Part shown: positions 1 through 9,379 of the stretch, piece by piece
Numbering within the stretch: position 1 is the first letter of the stretch
How the letters are laid out: each line of letters starts with the position of its first letter
Source: Microtetraspora malaysiensis
Lineage (GTDB): Bacteria; Actinomycetota; Actinomycetes; Streptosporangiales; Streptosporangiaceae
DNA length: 64,000 nt
NCBI RefSeq assembly: GCF_001528665.1
Contig: NZ_BBYJ01000007.1
Span: 81,933-145,932 of the forward strand
Reading direction: 5' to 3'
The notes under the pieces: generated by a model
The model's input: the letters and a program-made list of their open reading frames with translations, nothing else
Told to the model about the DNA's origin: nothing
Databases searched by the model: none
Program-made: the position numbers and the translations under genes

Positions 1-3000
1 ACGCCGCGCGCCACGAAGCCGTCCCTGCGCTCCTCGTACGCGGCCAGGTCGAGGCCGGTGAGCAGCTTGGGCAGGTGCGGCAGCAGCGTGCTCGCGCCCT
101 CGGCGAAGAACCGGGCGGTCGACGTGAGGTCGAGCGGCGGCCGCCGGTTGCTGAGCAGCCAGCGGGTGCCGCGCTCGGAGAGCTTGCGCCCTTCGAGCAG
201 CATCGCGATCCGGGTCGCGGTGTCCACCTCGACGCCCAGCGCCTCGACCTGGCTGGTGAGGCTCGGCAGGTCGAAGACCTCGCGGGCGACGAGGTAGGCC
301 CGGACGATGTCCGGGGTGGACGCGCCGGTCTCCTCGCCGAAACGGAACACGAAGCTCGTCCCGCCGAAGTTGACCACGTCGTTCACGACCCGGGTCGTGA
401 TGATCTCCCGGCGGAGCGGGTGCGCGTCCATGGAACCCTGGTAGCGGTCCCGCAGCGCGGACGGGAAGTACGACACCAGCCACGGAGCGAGGTAGGGGTC
501 GTCGGGCAGGTCGGAGGCGAGCAGCTCGGCGTCCACCACGAGCTTGGTGTAGGCGAGCAGCACCGAGAACTCGGGCTGGGTGAGCCCGAGGCCGGACTGC
601 CGCCGCTCGGCCAGCGCCTTGTCCGAGGGGAGGTGCTCCAGCTCGCGGTTGACGAGCCCGGCCCGCTCCAGCTTCCGCAGGTAGCGGGCGTGGATGTGCA
701 GCATCTCGGGCGCCTGGCCGTGGGCCGCGGCGAGCACGACGTTCTGCGCGTAGTTGTCGCGCAGAACCAGCTCGCCGACCTCGCCGGTCATGTCGAGGAA
801 GAGCTCGTCGCGCTGCCGGTCGGTCAGATCGCCCTCGCGGACGGCCTGGTCGAGCAGGATCTTGATGTTCACCTCGTGGTCCGAGGTGTCCACACCGGCG
901 GAGTTGTCGATGAAGTCGGTGTTGATCCGCCCGCCGTTCAGGGCGAACTCGATCCGGCCGAGCTGGGTGAAGCCGAGGTTGCCGCCCTCGCCGACGACCT
1001 TGCAGCGCAGGTCGGCGCCGTTGACGCGCAGGCCGTCGTTGGCCTTGTCGCCGACGTCCGCGTGGGTCTCCGACGCGGCCTTGACGTACGTGCCGATGCC
1101 GCCGTTCCAGAGGAGGTCGACGGGGGCCTTGAGTATCGCGCTGATCAGCTCGTTGGGCGCGAGGGCGGTGACGCTCTCGGGGATGCCCAGCACGACCCGC
1201 AGCTGCGGCGTGAGCGGGATCGACTTGGCGGTGCGCGGCCAGACGCCGCCGCCCGCCGAGATCAGCGAGGAGTCGTAGTCGGCCCAGGAGCTGCGCGGCA
1301 GCCCGAACAGCCGGCGGCGCTCGACGTAGCTCGTCGCCGCGTCGGGCGACGGGTCCACGAAGATGTGCCGGTGGTCGAAGGCCGCCACCAGACGGATGTG
1401 CTCCGACAGGAGCATGCCGTTACCGAAGACGTCGCCGGACATGTCGCCGACGCCGGCGACGGTGAAGTCGGTGGTCTGGACGTCCACGCCCAGGCCCCGG
1501 AAGTGGTATTTCACCGACTCCCAGGCACCCCTCGCGGTGATGCCCATGGCCTTGTGGTCGTAGCCCACGGAGCCGCCGGAGGCGAAGGCGTCGCCGAGCC
1601 AGAAGCCGTACTCCTTGGCCACCTCGTTGGCGATGTCGGAGAACGACGCGGTGCCCTTGTCGGCGGCGACCACGAGGTAGGTGTCGTCGCCGTCGTGCCG
1701 CACGACGTCCGCCGGCGGGACGACCTCGCCGTTCACCAGGTTGTCGGTGATGTCCAGCAGGCCGGAGATGAACTGCCGGTAGCAGGCGATGCCCTCGGCC
1801 AGCACCTCGTCCCTGCCGCCCGCGGGCGGGTGCTTCACGACGAACCCGCCCTTGGACCCGGTGGGCACGATGACGGTGTTCTTCACCATCTGCGCCTTGA
1901 CCAGGCCGAGGATCTCGGTGCGGAAGTCCTCCATGCGGTCGGACCAGCGCAGGCCACCGCGGGCGACCTTCCCGAACCTGAGGTGGACGCCCTCGACGCG
2001 CGGCGAGTAGACGAAGATCTCGTACTTCGGGCGGGGCAGCGGCAGCACGCTGATCGCCAGCGGGTCGAACTTGAGCGAGATGTACGGCTTGCGCCCGCCG
2101 CCCTCGGCCTTCTGGTAGAAGTTCGTCCGCAGCGTGGCCGCGATCATCTCCAGGTAGGCCCGCAGGATGCGGTCCTCGTCGAGCGAGGCGACCTCGTCGA
2201 GGGAGGCGTGGATCTCCTCCTTGAGCGCGTCGCACAGCTCTGACCGGACCTCCTCCGAACGCCCGGGCACGAGCCGCGCCTCGAAGAACCGCACGAGCAG
2301 CCGGGCCAGCCGGATGTTGCCCAGCAGCACCTTCTCGATGTAGTCCTGGCTGAACGTGGTGCCCGCCTGGCGCAGGTACTTGGCGTACGCGCGCAGGATC
2401 TCGGCCTGCTCCCAGGTGAGGCCGCCGGCCAGCACGAGCGCGTTGAAGCCGTCGTTCTCGACCTCGCCGCGCCACAGGGCCGCGAAGGCATCGTGGAACA
2501 GCCGCTTGACGTCGTTCCTGTCGACCTCGCCGGAGGGGGTGTAGCGCAGGCCGAAGTCGTAGATCCAGGCGTCCTTGACCGCGTCGCCGTCCCGCCTGAT
2601 CTCGTACGGCCGCTCGTCCACGACCTCGACGCCCATGCGCTGCAGCAGCGGCAGGGCGTTCGACAGCGAGATGGGCGCGCCGATCCGGTAGATCTTGAAG
2701 CGCCGCTCGCCCTCGGCCGCGCCGTACGGCTCGTAGAGGTTCATCCCGATGTCACGGGGGTCGTCCTCGGAGAGCTCCTCCAGCCGCTTCAGGTCGGTGA
2801 CGGCGGTACGCGCCGGGAAGTCGGCCTTGTAGCCCTCGGGGAAGGCGTTGGTGTACCGGGAGACGAGGGCGGGGCTCTCCTCGGGGGAGCACAGCCCGGC
2901 GATGGCGTCGACCAGGTCCTCGTCCCAGGAGCGGGTGGCGGCGGCGAGCCGCGCCTCCAGCTCCTCGACGTCGACCGGCACCTCGGCCAGCGACTTGCCG

Positions 3001-4505
3001 CGCTCGCCGCGGATCACCACGTGCAGGCGGGCCAGCGGCTGCTCGCCGATCATGGTGCTGTAGTCGAGCGAGGAGCCGCCGAGCGTCTTGAGCAGGATCT
3101 CCTGCATCCGGAGCCGGATCTTGGTGGTGTACCGGTCGCGGGGGAGGTAGATCAGGCAGGAGATGTAGCGGCCGTAGTCGTCCCTGCGCAGGAACAGCTT
3201 GACCTGCTTGCGCTCGCGCAGCCGGAGCACGCCGAGAGCGATCGGCAGCAGCTCGTCCACCGGGATCTGGAAGAGCTCCGCCCGGGGGTAGGTCTCCAGG
3301 ATCTCCTTCAGGTCCTGGCCGTCGTGGCTGTCGGCGGCCAGCCCGGCCCGGTCGAGCACGTCGGCGAGCTTGCGCCCGAGCACGGGCATCCGCGTGATCG
3401 ACTCGTTGTACGCGTCGTGGGTGAACAGGCCCAGGAAGCGGCGCTCGCCGATCACCTCGCCCTGCGGCGAGAAGAGCTTGACGCCGATGTAGTCGAGGTA
3501 GGCCGGGCGGTGCACGGTGGCGCGGCTGTTGGCCTTGGTGACGATCAGGAGCTGTTTCTCGCGGGCCTTGGCGCGCACCTTCGGCGGCAGCGCGGCGAAG
3601 CTCTCCGAGCCCGCCTTGTCGGCGCGGAGGATGCCGAGGCCGGTGCCGGGGATGGCGCGCAGCGCATCGCCCTCCTCGGTCTGCTCCAGGCGGTACTCGC
3701 GGGAGCCGAGGAACGTGAAGTGGTCCTCGGCCAGCCAGCGGAGCAGCTCGACGCTGTCCGCGATCTCACCGGCGGCGAGCGGCGGCGGGTCGGCGGCGAC
3801 GTCCTCCGCCGTGTTGACGGCCAGCGCCCGCATCTTGGGGAAGTCCTCGCCGGCCTGGCGGACGTCCTGCAGGACCCGCTGCAGGTCGCACTCCAGCTCC
3901 TTGAGCACGGCGGGGTCGGCCTGCCGGTCGATCTCGAGGTGCATCCACGACTCGGGCAGGAACTGCCCGCCGGCCTCGTCCTGGTCGGGGCCGAGCATCG
4001 TGCCGGCCATGTCCCGGTGGACGCGCATCTGGGGGTGGACGAGAAGCTGGATGCCGATGTGGTGCCGGTCTAGCTCCATCGTCACCGAGTCGACCAGGAA
4101 CGACATGTCGTCGGTGACGATCTGGATCACGGAGTGGCCGGGGTCCCAGCCGCACTCCTCCATGGTCGGCGTGTAGGCGCTGACCAGCGCCCTGCCCTGG
4201 GGCCGGTACCGGGCGAGGTGCCGGTGGGCCATGGCCGGGCCGTACACGTCCACGGGGTCGCGGTCGGCCAGGTCCTCAAGGGGGACATGGCGATAGTAGT
4301 CACGGAGGAAGGCGAGGATGTCCCCGCCCGAGGAGGCTTCCGGGGTGGGCGCGCACTTCTCGGCGGCGGCGCGGAGCAGTCTGTCCAGCGCCTCCCCCGG
4401 CTCGCGCTCCATCGGAGTCCCGTCAGGTTCCGGCTCTGTCTGGGCCGATTCCGATCCACGCGCCGTTCCCGGTTCGCGCCGGCTCCCCGCCGTCTCGAGC
4501 GGCAT
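1..4505 (-). CDS. NAD-specific glutamate dehydrogenase, large (about 180 kDa) class; 3' end beyond window
   Basis: The enzyme oxidatively deaminates glutamate to 2-oxoglutarate and ammonium with NAD+, a catabolic role in the cytoplasm. About 1,501 residues are visible; family members run to roughly 1,600-1,660, so the C-terminal part lies left of base 1. The N-terminal regulatory region reads clearly (GHSVIQIVTDDMSFLVDSV, then HPQMRVHRD and DHFTFLGSREYRLEQ), typical of bacterial NAD-GDH. The catalytic dehydrogenase part lies toward base 1. The chosen ATG at 4505 has GGAGTG upstream; an internal ATG at 4412 is a weaker alternative. The frame was spot-checked, not translated end to end. It is unrelated to the small hexameric GDHs. 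The gene stands alone: its neighbour at 4997 is divergent. Confidence 0.93.
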   Translation of the reverse strand, partial: MPLETAGSRREPGTARGSESAQTEPEPDGTPMEREPGEALDRLLRAAAEKCAPTPEASSGGDILAFLRDYYRHVPLEDLADRDPVDVYGPAMAHRHLARYRPQGRALVSAYTPTMEECGWDPGHSVIQIVTDDMSFLVDSVTMELDRHHIGIQLLVHPQMRVHRDMAGTMLGPDQDEAGGQFLPESWMHLEIDRQADPAVLKELECDLQRVLQDVRQAGEDFPKMRALAVNTAEDVAADPPPLAAGEIADSVELLRWLAEDHFTFLGSREYRLEQTEEGDALRAIPGTGLGILRADKAGSESFAALPPKVRAKAREKQLLIVTKANSRATVHRPAYLDYIGVKLFSPQGEVIGERRFLGLFTHDAYNESITRMPVLGRKLADVLDRAGLAADSHDGQDLKEILETYPRAELFQIPVDELLPIALGVLRLRERKQVKLFLRRDDYGRYISCLIYLPRDRYTTKIRLRMQEILLKTLGGSSLDYSTMIGEQPLARLHVVIRGERGKSLAEVPVDVEELEARLAAATRSWDEDLVDAIAGLCSPEESPALVSRYTNAFPEGYKADFPARTAVTDLKRLEELSEDDPRDIGMNLYEPYGAAEGERRFKIYRIGAPISLSNALPLLQRMGVEVVDERPYEIRRDGDAVKDAWIYDFGLRYTPSGEVDRNDVKRLFHDAFAALWRGEVENDGFNALVLAGGLTWEQAEILRAYAKYLRQAGTTFSQDYIEKVLLGNIRLARLLVRFFEARLVPGRSEEVRSELCDALKEEIHASLDEVASLDEDRILRAYLEMIAATLRTNFYQKAEGGGRKPYISLKFDPLAISVLPLPRPKYEIFVYSPRVEGVHLRFGKVARGGLRWSDRMEDFRTEILGLVKAQMVKNTVIVPTGSKGGFVVKHPPAGGRDEVLAEGIACYRQFISGLLDITDNLVNGEVVPPADVVRHDGDDTYLVVAADKGTASFSDIANEVAKEYGFWLGDAFASGGSVGYDHKAMGITARGAWESVKYHFRGLGVDVQTTDFTVAGVGDMSGDVFGNGMLLSEHIRLVAAFDHRHIFVDPSPDAATSYVERRRLFGLPRSSWADYDSSLISAGGGVWPRTAKSIPLTPQLRVVLGIPESVTALAPNELISAILKAPVDLLWNGGIGTYVKAASETHADVGDKANDGLRVNGADLRCKVVGEGGNLGFTQLGRIEFALNGGRINTDFIDNSAGVDTSDHEVNIKILLDQAVREGDLTDRQRDELFLDMTGEVGELVLRDNYAQNVVLAAAHGQAPEMLHIHARYLRKLERAGLVNRELEHLPSDKALAERRQSGLGLTQPEFSVLLAYTKLVVDAELLASDLPDDPYLAPWLVSYFPSALRDRYQGSMDAHPLRREIITTRVVNDVVNFGGTSFVFRFGEETGASTPDIVRAYLVAREVFDLPSLTSQVEALGVEVDTATRIAMLLEGRKLSERGTRWLLSNRRPPLDLTSTARFFAEGASTLLPHLPKLLTGLDLAAYEERRDGFVARG

Positions 4506-4996
4506 CTCGCTACTCACTCCTTTGTGAGGTACTGGATATTCGTCGCGGTCCGGTACTACCCCATGACAAGGCGGCCGGTCCGCAAAAGGGGGAATCATGT
4601 GTGGTCGGCACCCGCTGTCGGGATTCCGATGACCTCAGCGGAGGGTCCGTGACCTCGTGATAGGAGGCGGACCGGTCACGCCGGAAGAGGACGGTGCGAC
4701 CAGCATCCCACAGCGCGGGGCGCAGCCCCCGCGATCCGACCGACGCGTCCCCGACATGTCATCTCTCCTCAGGTGCCCGTCTCGTCCCCCGATCCCCATT
4801 GACCGGGAGCTCCACGCCACCCACGTTCCCGATACCACCTCAGAACGCCACACACGTCAACTCGACCGTCCCCGGCCGGACGCCTACGGCGCCGGGCTTC
4901 ACACCCGGCCGAGACGGCCCGGTGACGGGAATGTGACCAAACCATCATCGATCACAGGACGTCTCACGAGGGAGATCAAACCTCGGGGAGTTGACC
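4506..4996. other. Divergent intergenic region, no convincing gene
   Basis: This 491-nt gap separates the NAD-GDH gene (minus) from the FAD oxidase (plus) and should hold both promoters. A small stem-loop (GCCGGG 4891-4896 with CCCGGC 4904-4909) lies about 90 nt before the oxidase. Small open frames on both strands have no homology I recognise and no clear ribosome-binding site. Confidence 0.5.
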
Positions 4997-6472
4997 ATGA
5001 TCGATCGACGTGCCTTCCTCCGTGTGTCGGCGCTGGCGGGAACGGCGCTCGCGTCGGGTGCGGCCCTCGCCTCCGGCACACCCGCGTGGGCCGGTCCGCG
5101 CCCGGCGGACTGGTCGGCGCTCGGCCGCGGGCTCGGCGGGCGGCTCGTCCGCCCCGGCGACGCCTCCTACGACGCCGCGCGCAAGGTGTTCAACACCGCG
5201 TTCGACGGGGCGCGCCCGGCCGCCGTGGCGTACTGCAAGACGACCGCGGACGTGGCCGAGTGCCTGTCCTTCGCCCGCAAGTACGGCGTGGCGGTGACCT
5301 CGCGGTCGGGCGGCCACAGCTACGCGGGCTGGTCGGCCGGTCCCGGGCTGGTCGTCGACGTGTCGCCGATGAACACGGTCGGCTACTCGGGCGGCCGGGC
5401 CACGGTCGGCGCGGGCGCCCGGCTGGTGGACGTCTACTCCCGGCTCGGCGCGCACGGCGTGAGCATCCCCGCCGGGTCCTGCCCGACGGTCGGCGTCGCC
5501 GGGCTGACGCTGGGCGGCGGCATCGGCGTGGTCTCCCGCAAGTACGGCCTGACCTGTGACGTGCTGGAGTCGGCGCGGATCGTGACCGCCGACGGGCGGG
5601 TCCTCACCTGCTCCGCCACCGAGAACCCCGACCTCTACTGGGCGTCGCGGGGAGGCGGCGGCGGCAACTTCGGCGTGGCGACGTCCTTCACGTTCCGGAC
5701 CCACGCCACCCACGACGTCACCGTCTTCTTCCTGCACTGGCCGTGGCAGAAGGCGGCGGCGGCCGTCCGGGCCTGGCAGGCGTGGGCGCCGTACGCGCCG
5801 GACGCGATGTGGTCCAACCTGCACCTCAACCACGACCCCTCGCTCGACGTGCAGATCGGCGGGCTCTACGTGGGCGGCCGGGCGGGCTGCGAGCGCCTGC
5901 TCGCCGACCTCGTCCGGCGGGTGGGGTCGGACCCGTCCAGCCGGTGGATCTCCCCCTCGTCGTACGGCCACGCCATGATGATCATGGCGGGCTGCTCGAC
6001 GCTGACGGTGTCTCAGTGCCACCGCCCCGGCTCCCTGCCCGGCCAGACCGCGGACGGCCGGCTGGTGCGCGACGCGTTCTCCGCCAAGTCGCACATGGCG
6101 TACGCGCCGCTGTCGGCGGCGGGGATCGGCGCGCTGGTCGGGCAGGTGGCCGCCTCCGGGCGGCACTCCGTACTGCTCGACGCCCTCGGCGGCGCGGTCG
6201 GCCGGGTCGCGCCCGACGCGACCGCGTACCCGCACCGCCGGGCCCTGTACAGCGTGCAGTACTACGCCCACCGGGCCGGGGCCGCCGCCTGGGCCAGGGC
6301 GGCGCACGCGGCGATGCGCCCCCACTTCGGCGACCACGCCTATGTGAACTACATCGACCCCGAGCTGACGGGCTGGCGGCGGCAGTACTACGGGGCCAAC
6401 GCCGAGCGGCTGGCCCGGGTCAAGGCCGCCTACGACCCGGACCGCCTGTTCCGCCTCCCCCAGAGCGTTTGA
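4997..6472 (+). CDS. Tat-secreted FAD-binding oxidoreductase, berberine-bridge-enzyme-like, bicovalent flavin
   Basis: This is a 491-residue flavoprotein oxidase of the PCMH/BBE type (FAD_binding_4 followed by a BBE C-terminal domain); substrates in the family are sugars, alkaloids or secondary metabolites. The N-terminus has a twin-arginine signal (RRAFLR at residues 4-9) and a hydrophobic alanine-rich stretch ending near PAWAG, so export is expected. Both flavin anchors are present: His107 in SGGHSYAGWS and Cys162 in GSCPTVG, the pattern of 8alpha-histidyl/6-S-cysteinyl FAD. The C-terminus (YIDPELTGWRRQYYG, then LARVKAAYDPDRLF) is the classical BBE tail. GGGGAG at 4985-4990 selects the ATG at 4997 rather than the TTG at 4991. 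The substrate is unknown. It converges on the ABC permease gene 9 nt downstream. Confidence 0.9.
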   Translation: MIDRRAFLRVSALAGTALASGAALASGTPAWAGPRPADWSALGRGLGGRLVRPGDASYDAARKVFNTAFDGARPAAVAYCKTTADVAECLSFARKYGVAVTSRSGGHSYAGWSAGPGLVVDVSPMNTVGYSGGRATVGAGARLVDVYSRLGAHGVSIPAGSCPTVGVAGLTLGGGIGVVSRKYGLTCDVLESARIVTADGRVLTCSATENPDLYWASRGGGGGNFGVATSFTFRTHATHDVTVFFLHWPWQKAAAAVRAWQAWAPYAPDAMWSNLHLNHDPSLDVQIGGLYVGGRAGCERLLADLVRRVGSDPSSRWISPSSYGHAMMIMAGCSTLTVSQCHRPGSLPGQTADGRLVRDAFSAKSHMAYAPLSAAGIGALVGQVAASGRHSVLLDALGGAVGRVAPDATAYPHRRALYSVQYYAHRAGAAAWARAAHAAMRPHFGDHAYVNYIDPELTGWRRQYYGANAERLARVKAAYDPDRLFRLPQSV

Positions 6473-6481
6473 GAGGTCCCG

Positions 6482-7285
6482 TCACGCGTCGCGGCGGCGG
6501 AACAGCACCGCCGCCGCGGCGAGGGGCACCACGATGTACGCCGCGAGCGCGACCGCCGCCCAGACGGGCGACAGGACGGGGACCCGGGCCCACGGCCCGA
6601 CCACCACCTCCTCGGACCGCCATCCCAGCGCGCCCGCGATCTGGTCCGGCAGGTTGGGCAGCATGACCGCGGACAGGCGCGTCCCCCAGGGCGCGGGCAG
6701 GTAGGTGATCCCGGCCGGGATCACGAACAGCAGCGCGACGACCGACACGATGGCCCCGGCCGTGGACCGCGTCGCCACCCCGAAGGCCAGGCCGACCATC
6801 GCGAACACCGCCACGGAGAGCCCCAGCAGGAGAAGTTGCGGCGCCTGCTGCGCGACCGGCGCGCCGTGGTCGGGGATGGGCCGGTCGCCGACGAGCGCCC
6901 GGGTGACGAGGAAGGTCGCGAACACGGCCGCCTGACCGGCCGCCAGCGCGACGGCGGCCACGGCCGCCGCCTTGGCCGCCAGCAGCGTGCCCCGCGCGGG
7001 CACGGCGACGAGGCTCGACCTGACGGTGCCGTGTGCGTACTCCGAGGTGATCGCCAGCACGCCCAGCACGCCCAGGGCGAGCTGGACCATCGGCAGCATG
7101 TACTCCTCCATCGGGATCACCCGGAAGTTCTCCCGCCGCTCCGGAGGCAGCCCGTCGAACACCGCCATCCCCTGCCAGACGAACAGGGCGCCGATGACCA
7201 CCGCCAGGGCGACCACCGCGAGGACGACGTACGTCGAGCGGACCGAGCGGATCTTCAGCCACTCCGCCGACAGGGACGCGATCAT
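6482..7285 (-). CDS. ABC-2-type transporter permease
   Basis: This 267-residue integral membrane protein starts MIASLSAEWLKIRSVRSTY, the usual N-terminus of ABC-2/CcmB-type permeases, followed by about six hydrophobic segments (near residues 20-40, 60-80, 105-130, 150-180, 185-205 and 235-260). It would form the membrane channel of an exporter with the ATPase encoded just upstream. Its ATG overlaps the ATPase stop by 4 nt (ATGA, 7282-7285), indicating translational coupling. The transported substrate cannot be read from the sequence. The divergent two-component system next door suggests a drug or peptide exporter controlled by it, which is inference from arrangement. Confidence 0.9.
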   Translation of the reverse strand: MIASLSAEWLKIRSVRSTYVVLAVVALAVVIGALFVWQGMAVFDGLPPERRENFRVIPMEEYMLPMVQLALGVLGVLAITSEYAHGTVRSSLVAVPARGTLLAAKAAAVAAVALAAGQAAVFATFLVTRALVGDRPIPDHGAPVAQQAPQLLLLGLSVAVFAMVGLAFGVATRSTAGAIVSVVALLFVIPAGITYLPAPWGTRLSAVMLPNLPDQIAGALGWRSEEVVVGPWARVPVLSPVWAAVALAAYIVVPLAAAAVLFRRRDA

Positions 7286-8001
7286 CGGCCCGCTCCGTGC
7301 TCCACGCTGCCCGCGGTCAGCCGCAGGTAGGCGTCCTCCAGCGACCCGCCGTCGGGCACGAGGTCACGCAGCGGGCCGTCCGCGATCAGCCGCCCCCGGC
7401 CGATGATCACGAGGTGGTCGGCGGTGAGCGCCATCTCGCTCATCAGGTGGCTGGACAGCAGCACGGTGCGCCCCTCTGCGGCGAGCGAGCGCATCAGCTC
7501 GCGGATCCAGCGCACGCCCTCCGGGTCCAGGCCGTTGACCGGTTCGTCCAGCATCAGCACGGCGGGGTCGCCGAGCAGCGCGGCGGCGATCCCGAGGCGC
7601 TGCTTCATGCCGAGGGAGAACGTCCCGGCCCGCTTCCTGGCCACGCCCGCCAGCCCGACCAGCTCCACCAGCGCGGCCACCCGTCGCGGCCCGATCCCGT
7701 TCGTCCGGGCCAGCGCGAGCAGATGGTCGTACGCGCTGCGCCCGGGATGCACCGCGCTCGCGTCGAGAAGCGCGCCCACCTGGTGCAGCGGGCGGCGCGT
7801 CGCGGCGTAGCGCCGGCCGCCGATCAGCGCCTCCCCCGAGGTCGGCGCGTCGAGGCCGAGGACGACCCGCATGGTGGTCGACTTCCCGGCCCCGTTCGGG
7901 CCGAGGAACCCGGTGACCTGCCCCGGCCTCACCTGGAAGGACAGCCCGTCAACGGCGACGGTGCTCCCATAGCGCTTGACGAGGTCTCTCACTTCGATCA
8001 T
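7282..8001 (-). CDS. ABC transporter ATP-binding protein
   Basis: This 239-residue nucleotide-binding subunit begins MIEVRDLVKRYGSTVAVDG. Walker A GPNGAGKST lies at residues 34-42, the signature motif is the variant FSLGMKQR, and Walker B is AVLMLDEPVNGLDPEG, followed by the switch histidine in SSHLMSEM. It powers the permease encoded immediately downstream. The frame stays open upstream to 8229, but homology starts at the ATG at 8001, so that start is preferred. It belongs to the CcmA/DrrA-like multidrug or antibiotic exporter class. It is divergent from the sensor kinase gene, with which it shares the 8002-8116 region. Confidence 0.92.
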   Translation of the reverse strand: MIEVRDLVKRYGSTVAVDGLSFQVRPGQVTGFLGPNGAGKSTTMRVVLGLDAPTSGEALIGGRRYAATRRPLHQVGALLDASAVHPGRSAYDHLLALARTNGIGPRRVAALVELVGLAGVARKRAGTFSLGMKQRLGIAAALLGDPAVLMLDEPVNGLDPEGVRWIRELMRSLAAEGRTVLLSSHLMSEMALTADHLVIIGRGRLIADGPLRDLVPDGGSLEDAYLRLTAGSVEHGAGR

Positions 8002-8116
8002 GCCGACCACGATCCCGCGCGGCGTCCGTCCGGCACATCGCGCCGGGGCGGGATTTCCCGGGTCGGACGCCGCTCCGACACCGTCGTACGGACCCGGCCG
8101 GATGTCAGACCAGGGG

Positions 8117-9379
8117 ATGACGGCCTCCGGGCGGAGGCGCGGCCGGAGCCCGGCGGGTACGGTCGACCGGGTGCACGCTTCCCTGACGGAGAGCCCCGGG
8201 GGCGCCTCCGGGGACCGGTGGGCGCTCATCGCCTTCGACTGCGCGGTCGCCCTCTGCTACACCTCCCTCGTGGTGGTGGTCGCGCTCCAGTCGGACCGGG
8301 CGACCTGGGCGCCTCCGTGGGCGCAGGCGCTGGTGCTCGCCGGCGTGGGGCTGCCGGTGGCGGTCCGGCGGCTGTGGCCGGTCACGGCCCTCTCCGTCGT
8401 CCTCACCATGTCGCTGGCCGCGCTGCTGCTCGGCGTCCTGCGCGACCCGTTCCTCGCGGCCTGCTACGCGCTCTACGCCGTCGTGCTCGCCCGGCGGCCG
8501 CGTGGCAGGGTCGCGACCTCGATCGCCGGCGTGCTCACCGCGGCGGGCTTCACCGGGCTCCTCGCGTTCGGGATGTCCCTCCCCGAAACGCCGTCGTGGT
8601 GGATGAACCGGCTCGGGTCCATCCCGATCAGCCTCGTGGCCATGGGCGGCACGCTGACGGTCGCCCGTGCCGTACGGGGACGCCGGTACTACGCCGCGCG
8701 CTGGGCCGAGCAGGTCGCACAAAGAGCGGTGGCCGAGGAGCGGCTGCGCATCGCGCGCGAGTTGCACGACGTCGTCGCGCACGGCATGAGCCTGATCGCG
8801 GTCAAGGCCGGCGTGGCCAACCACGTCGCCGAGGCCCGCCCGGAGGAGGCCCGCAAGGCGTTGCGCGTCATCGAGACGGCGAGCCGCGACGCGCTCGCCG
8901 AGATGCGGCGCATGCTCGGCGTCCTGCGGTCGGAGCAGGAGCCGGACCTCGGCGGGGGCGGCCTCGACGCGGAGGGCGCGCTCGGCCCGGCGCCCGGCCT
9001 CGCGGGGCTGCCCGCGCTGGCGGAGCGCGCGGGCATGGCGGGCGTCCGGGTGGATCTGGAGGTACGCGGCGCCGAGAGGCTGCCGGACAGCGTCGAGCTG
9101 TCGGTCTACCGCATCGTGCAGGAGGCCCTCACGAACGTGGTGAAGCACGCGGCCCCGGCCCGCTGCCGCGTACGGGTCGAGGCCGGCGCCCGCGAGGTGC
9201 GGGTCGAGGTGTGCGACGACGGCCCCGGGAGGCGCACCCTCCCGCCCACTCCCGGGCACGGGCTCGTGGGGATGCGCGAGCGCGTCATGATGTACGGCGG
9301 AACGTTCGCCGCCGGACCGCGACCCGAGGGAGGCTTCGAGGTGTCCGCTCGCCTGCCGCTGACCGAGGCGCCGCGATGA
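8117..9379 (+). CDS. Sensor histidine kinase, HisKA_3 (NarL/DesK type)
   Basis: This membrane sensor kinase has about five transmembrane segments, then the dimerisation/phosphoacceptor helix RLRIARELHDVVAHGMSLIAV (His at residue 217 from this start) and an HATPase_c domain ending GHGLVGMRERVMMYGG. It passes phosphate to the response regulator encoded immediately downstream (ATGA overlap at 9376). Start choice is uncertain: ATG 8102, ATG 8117 and GTG 8171 are all in frame and none has a convincing Shine-Dalgarno; GTG 8171 would place the first membrane helix closest to the N-terminus. Divergence from the ABC exporter suggests, but does not prove, that the pair regulates it. Confidence 0.88.
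   Translation: MTASGRRRGRSPAGTVDRVHASLTESPGGASGDRWALIAFDCAVALCYTSLVVVVALQSDRATWAPPWAQALVLAGVGLPVAVRRLWPVTALSVVLTMSLAALLLGVLRDPFLAACYALYAVVLARRPRGRVATSIAGVLTAAGFTGLLAFGMSLPETPSWWMNRLGSIPISLVAMGGTLTVARAVRGRRYYAARWAEQVAQRAVAEERLRIARELHDVVAHGMSLIAVKAGVANHVAEARPEEARKALRVIETASRDALAEMRRMLGVLRSEQEPDLGGGGLDAEGALGPAPGLAGLPALAERAGMAGVRVDLEVRGAERLPDSVELSVYRIVQEALTNVVKHAAPARCRVRVEAGAREVRVEVCDDGPGRRTLPPTPGHGLVGMRERVMMYGGTFAAGPRPEGGFEVSARLPLTEAPR

Noticed and set aside
75..2243. Long plus-strand open frame rich in Val, Gly, Asp, Leu and Arg
   Set aside because: Antisense shadow of the NAD-glutamate dehydrogenase: it mirrors its codon pattern, has low-complexity composition and no recognisable domain.
4635..4853. 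Small minus-strand frame in the 4.5-5.0 kb gap
   Set aside because: Start lacks a ribosome-binding site, composition is random-looking and there is no homology I recognise.
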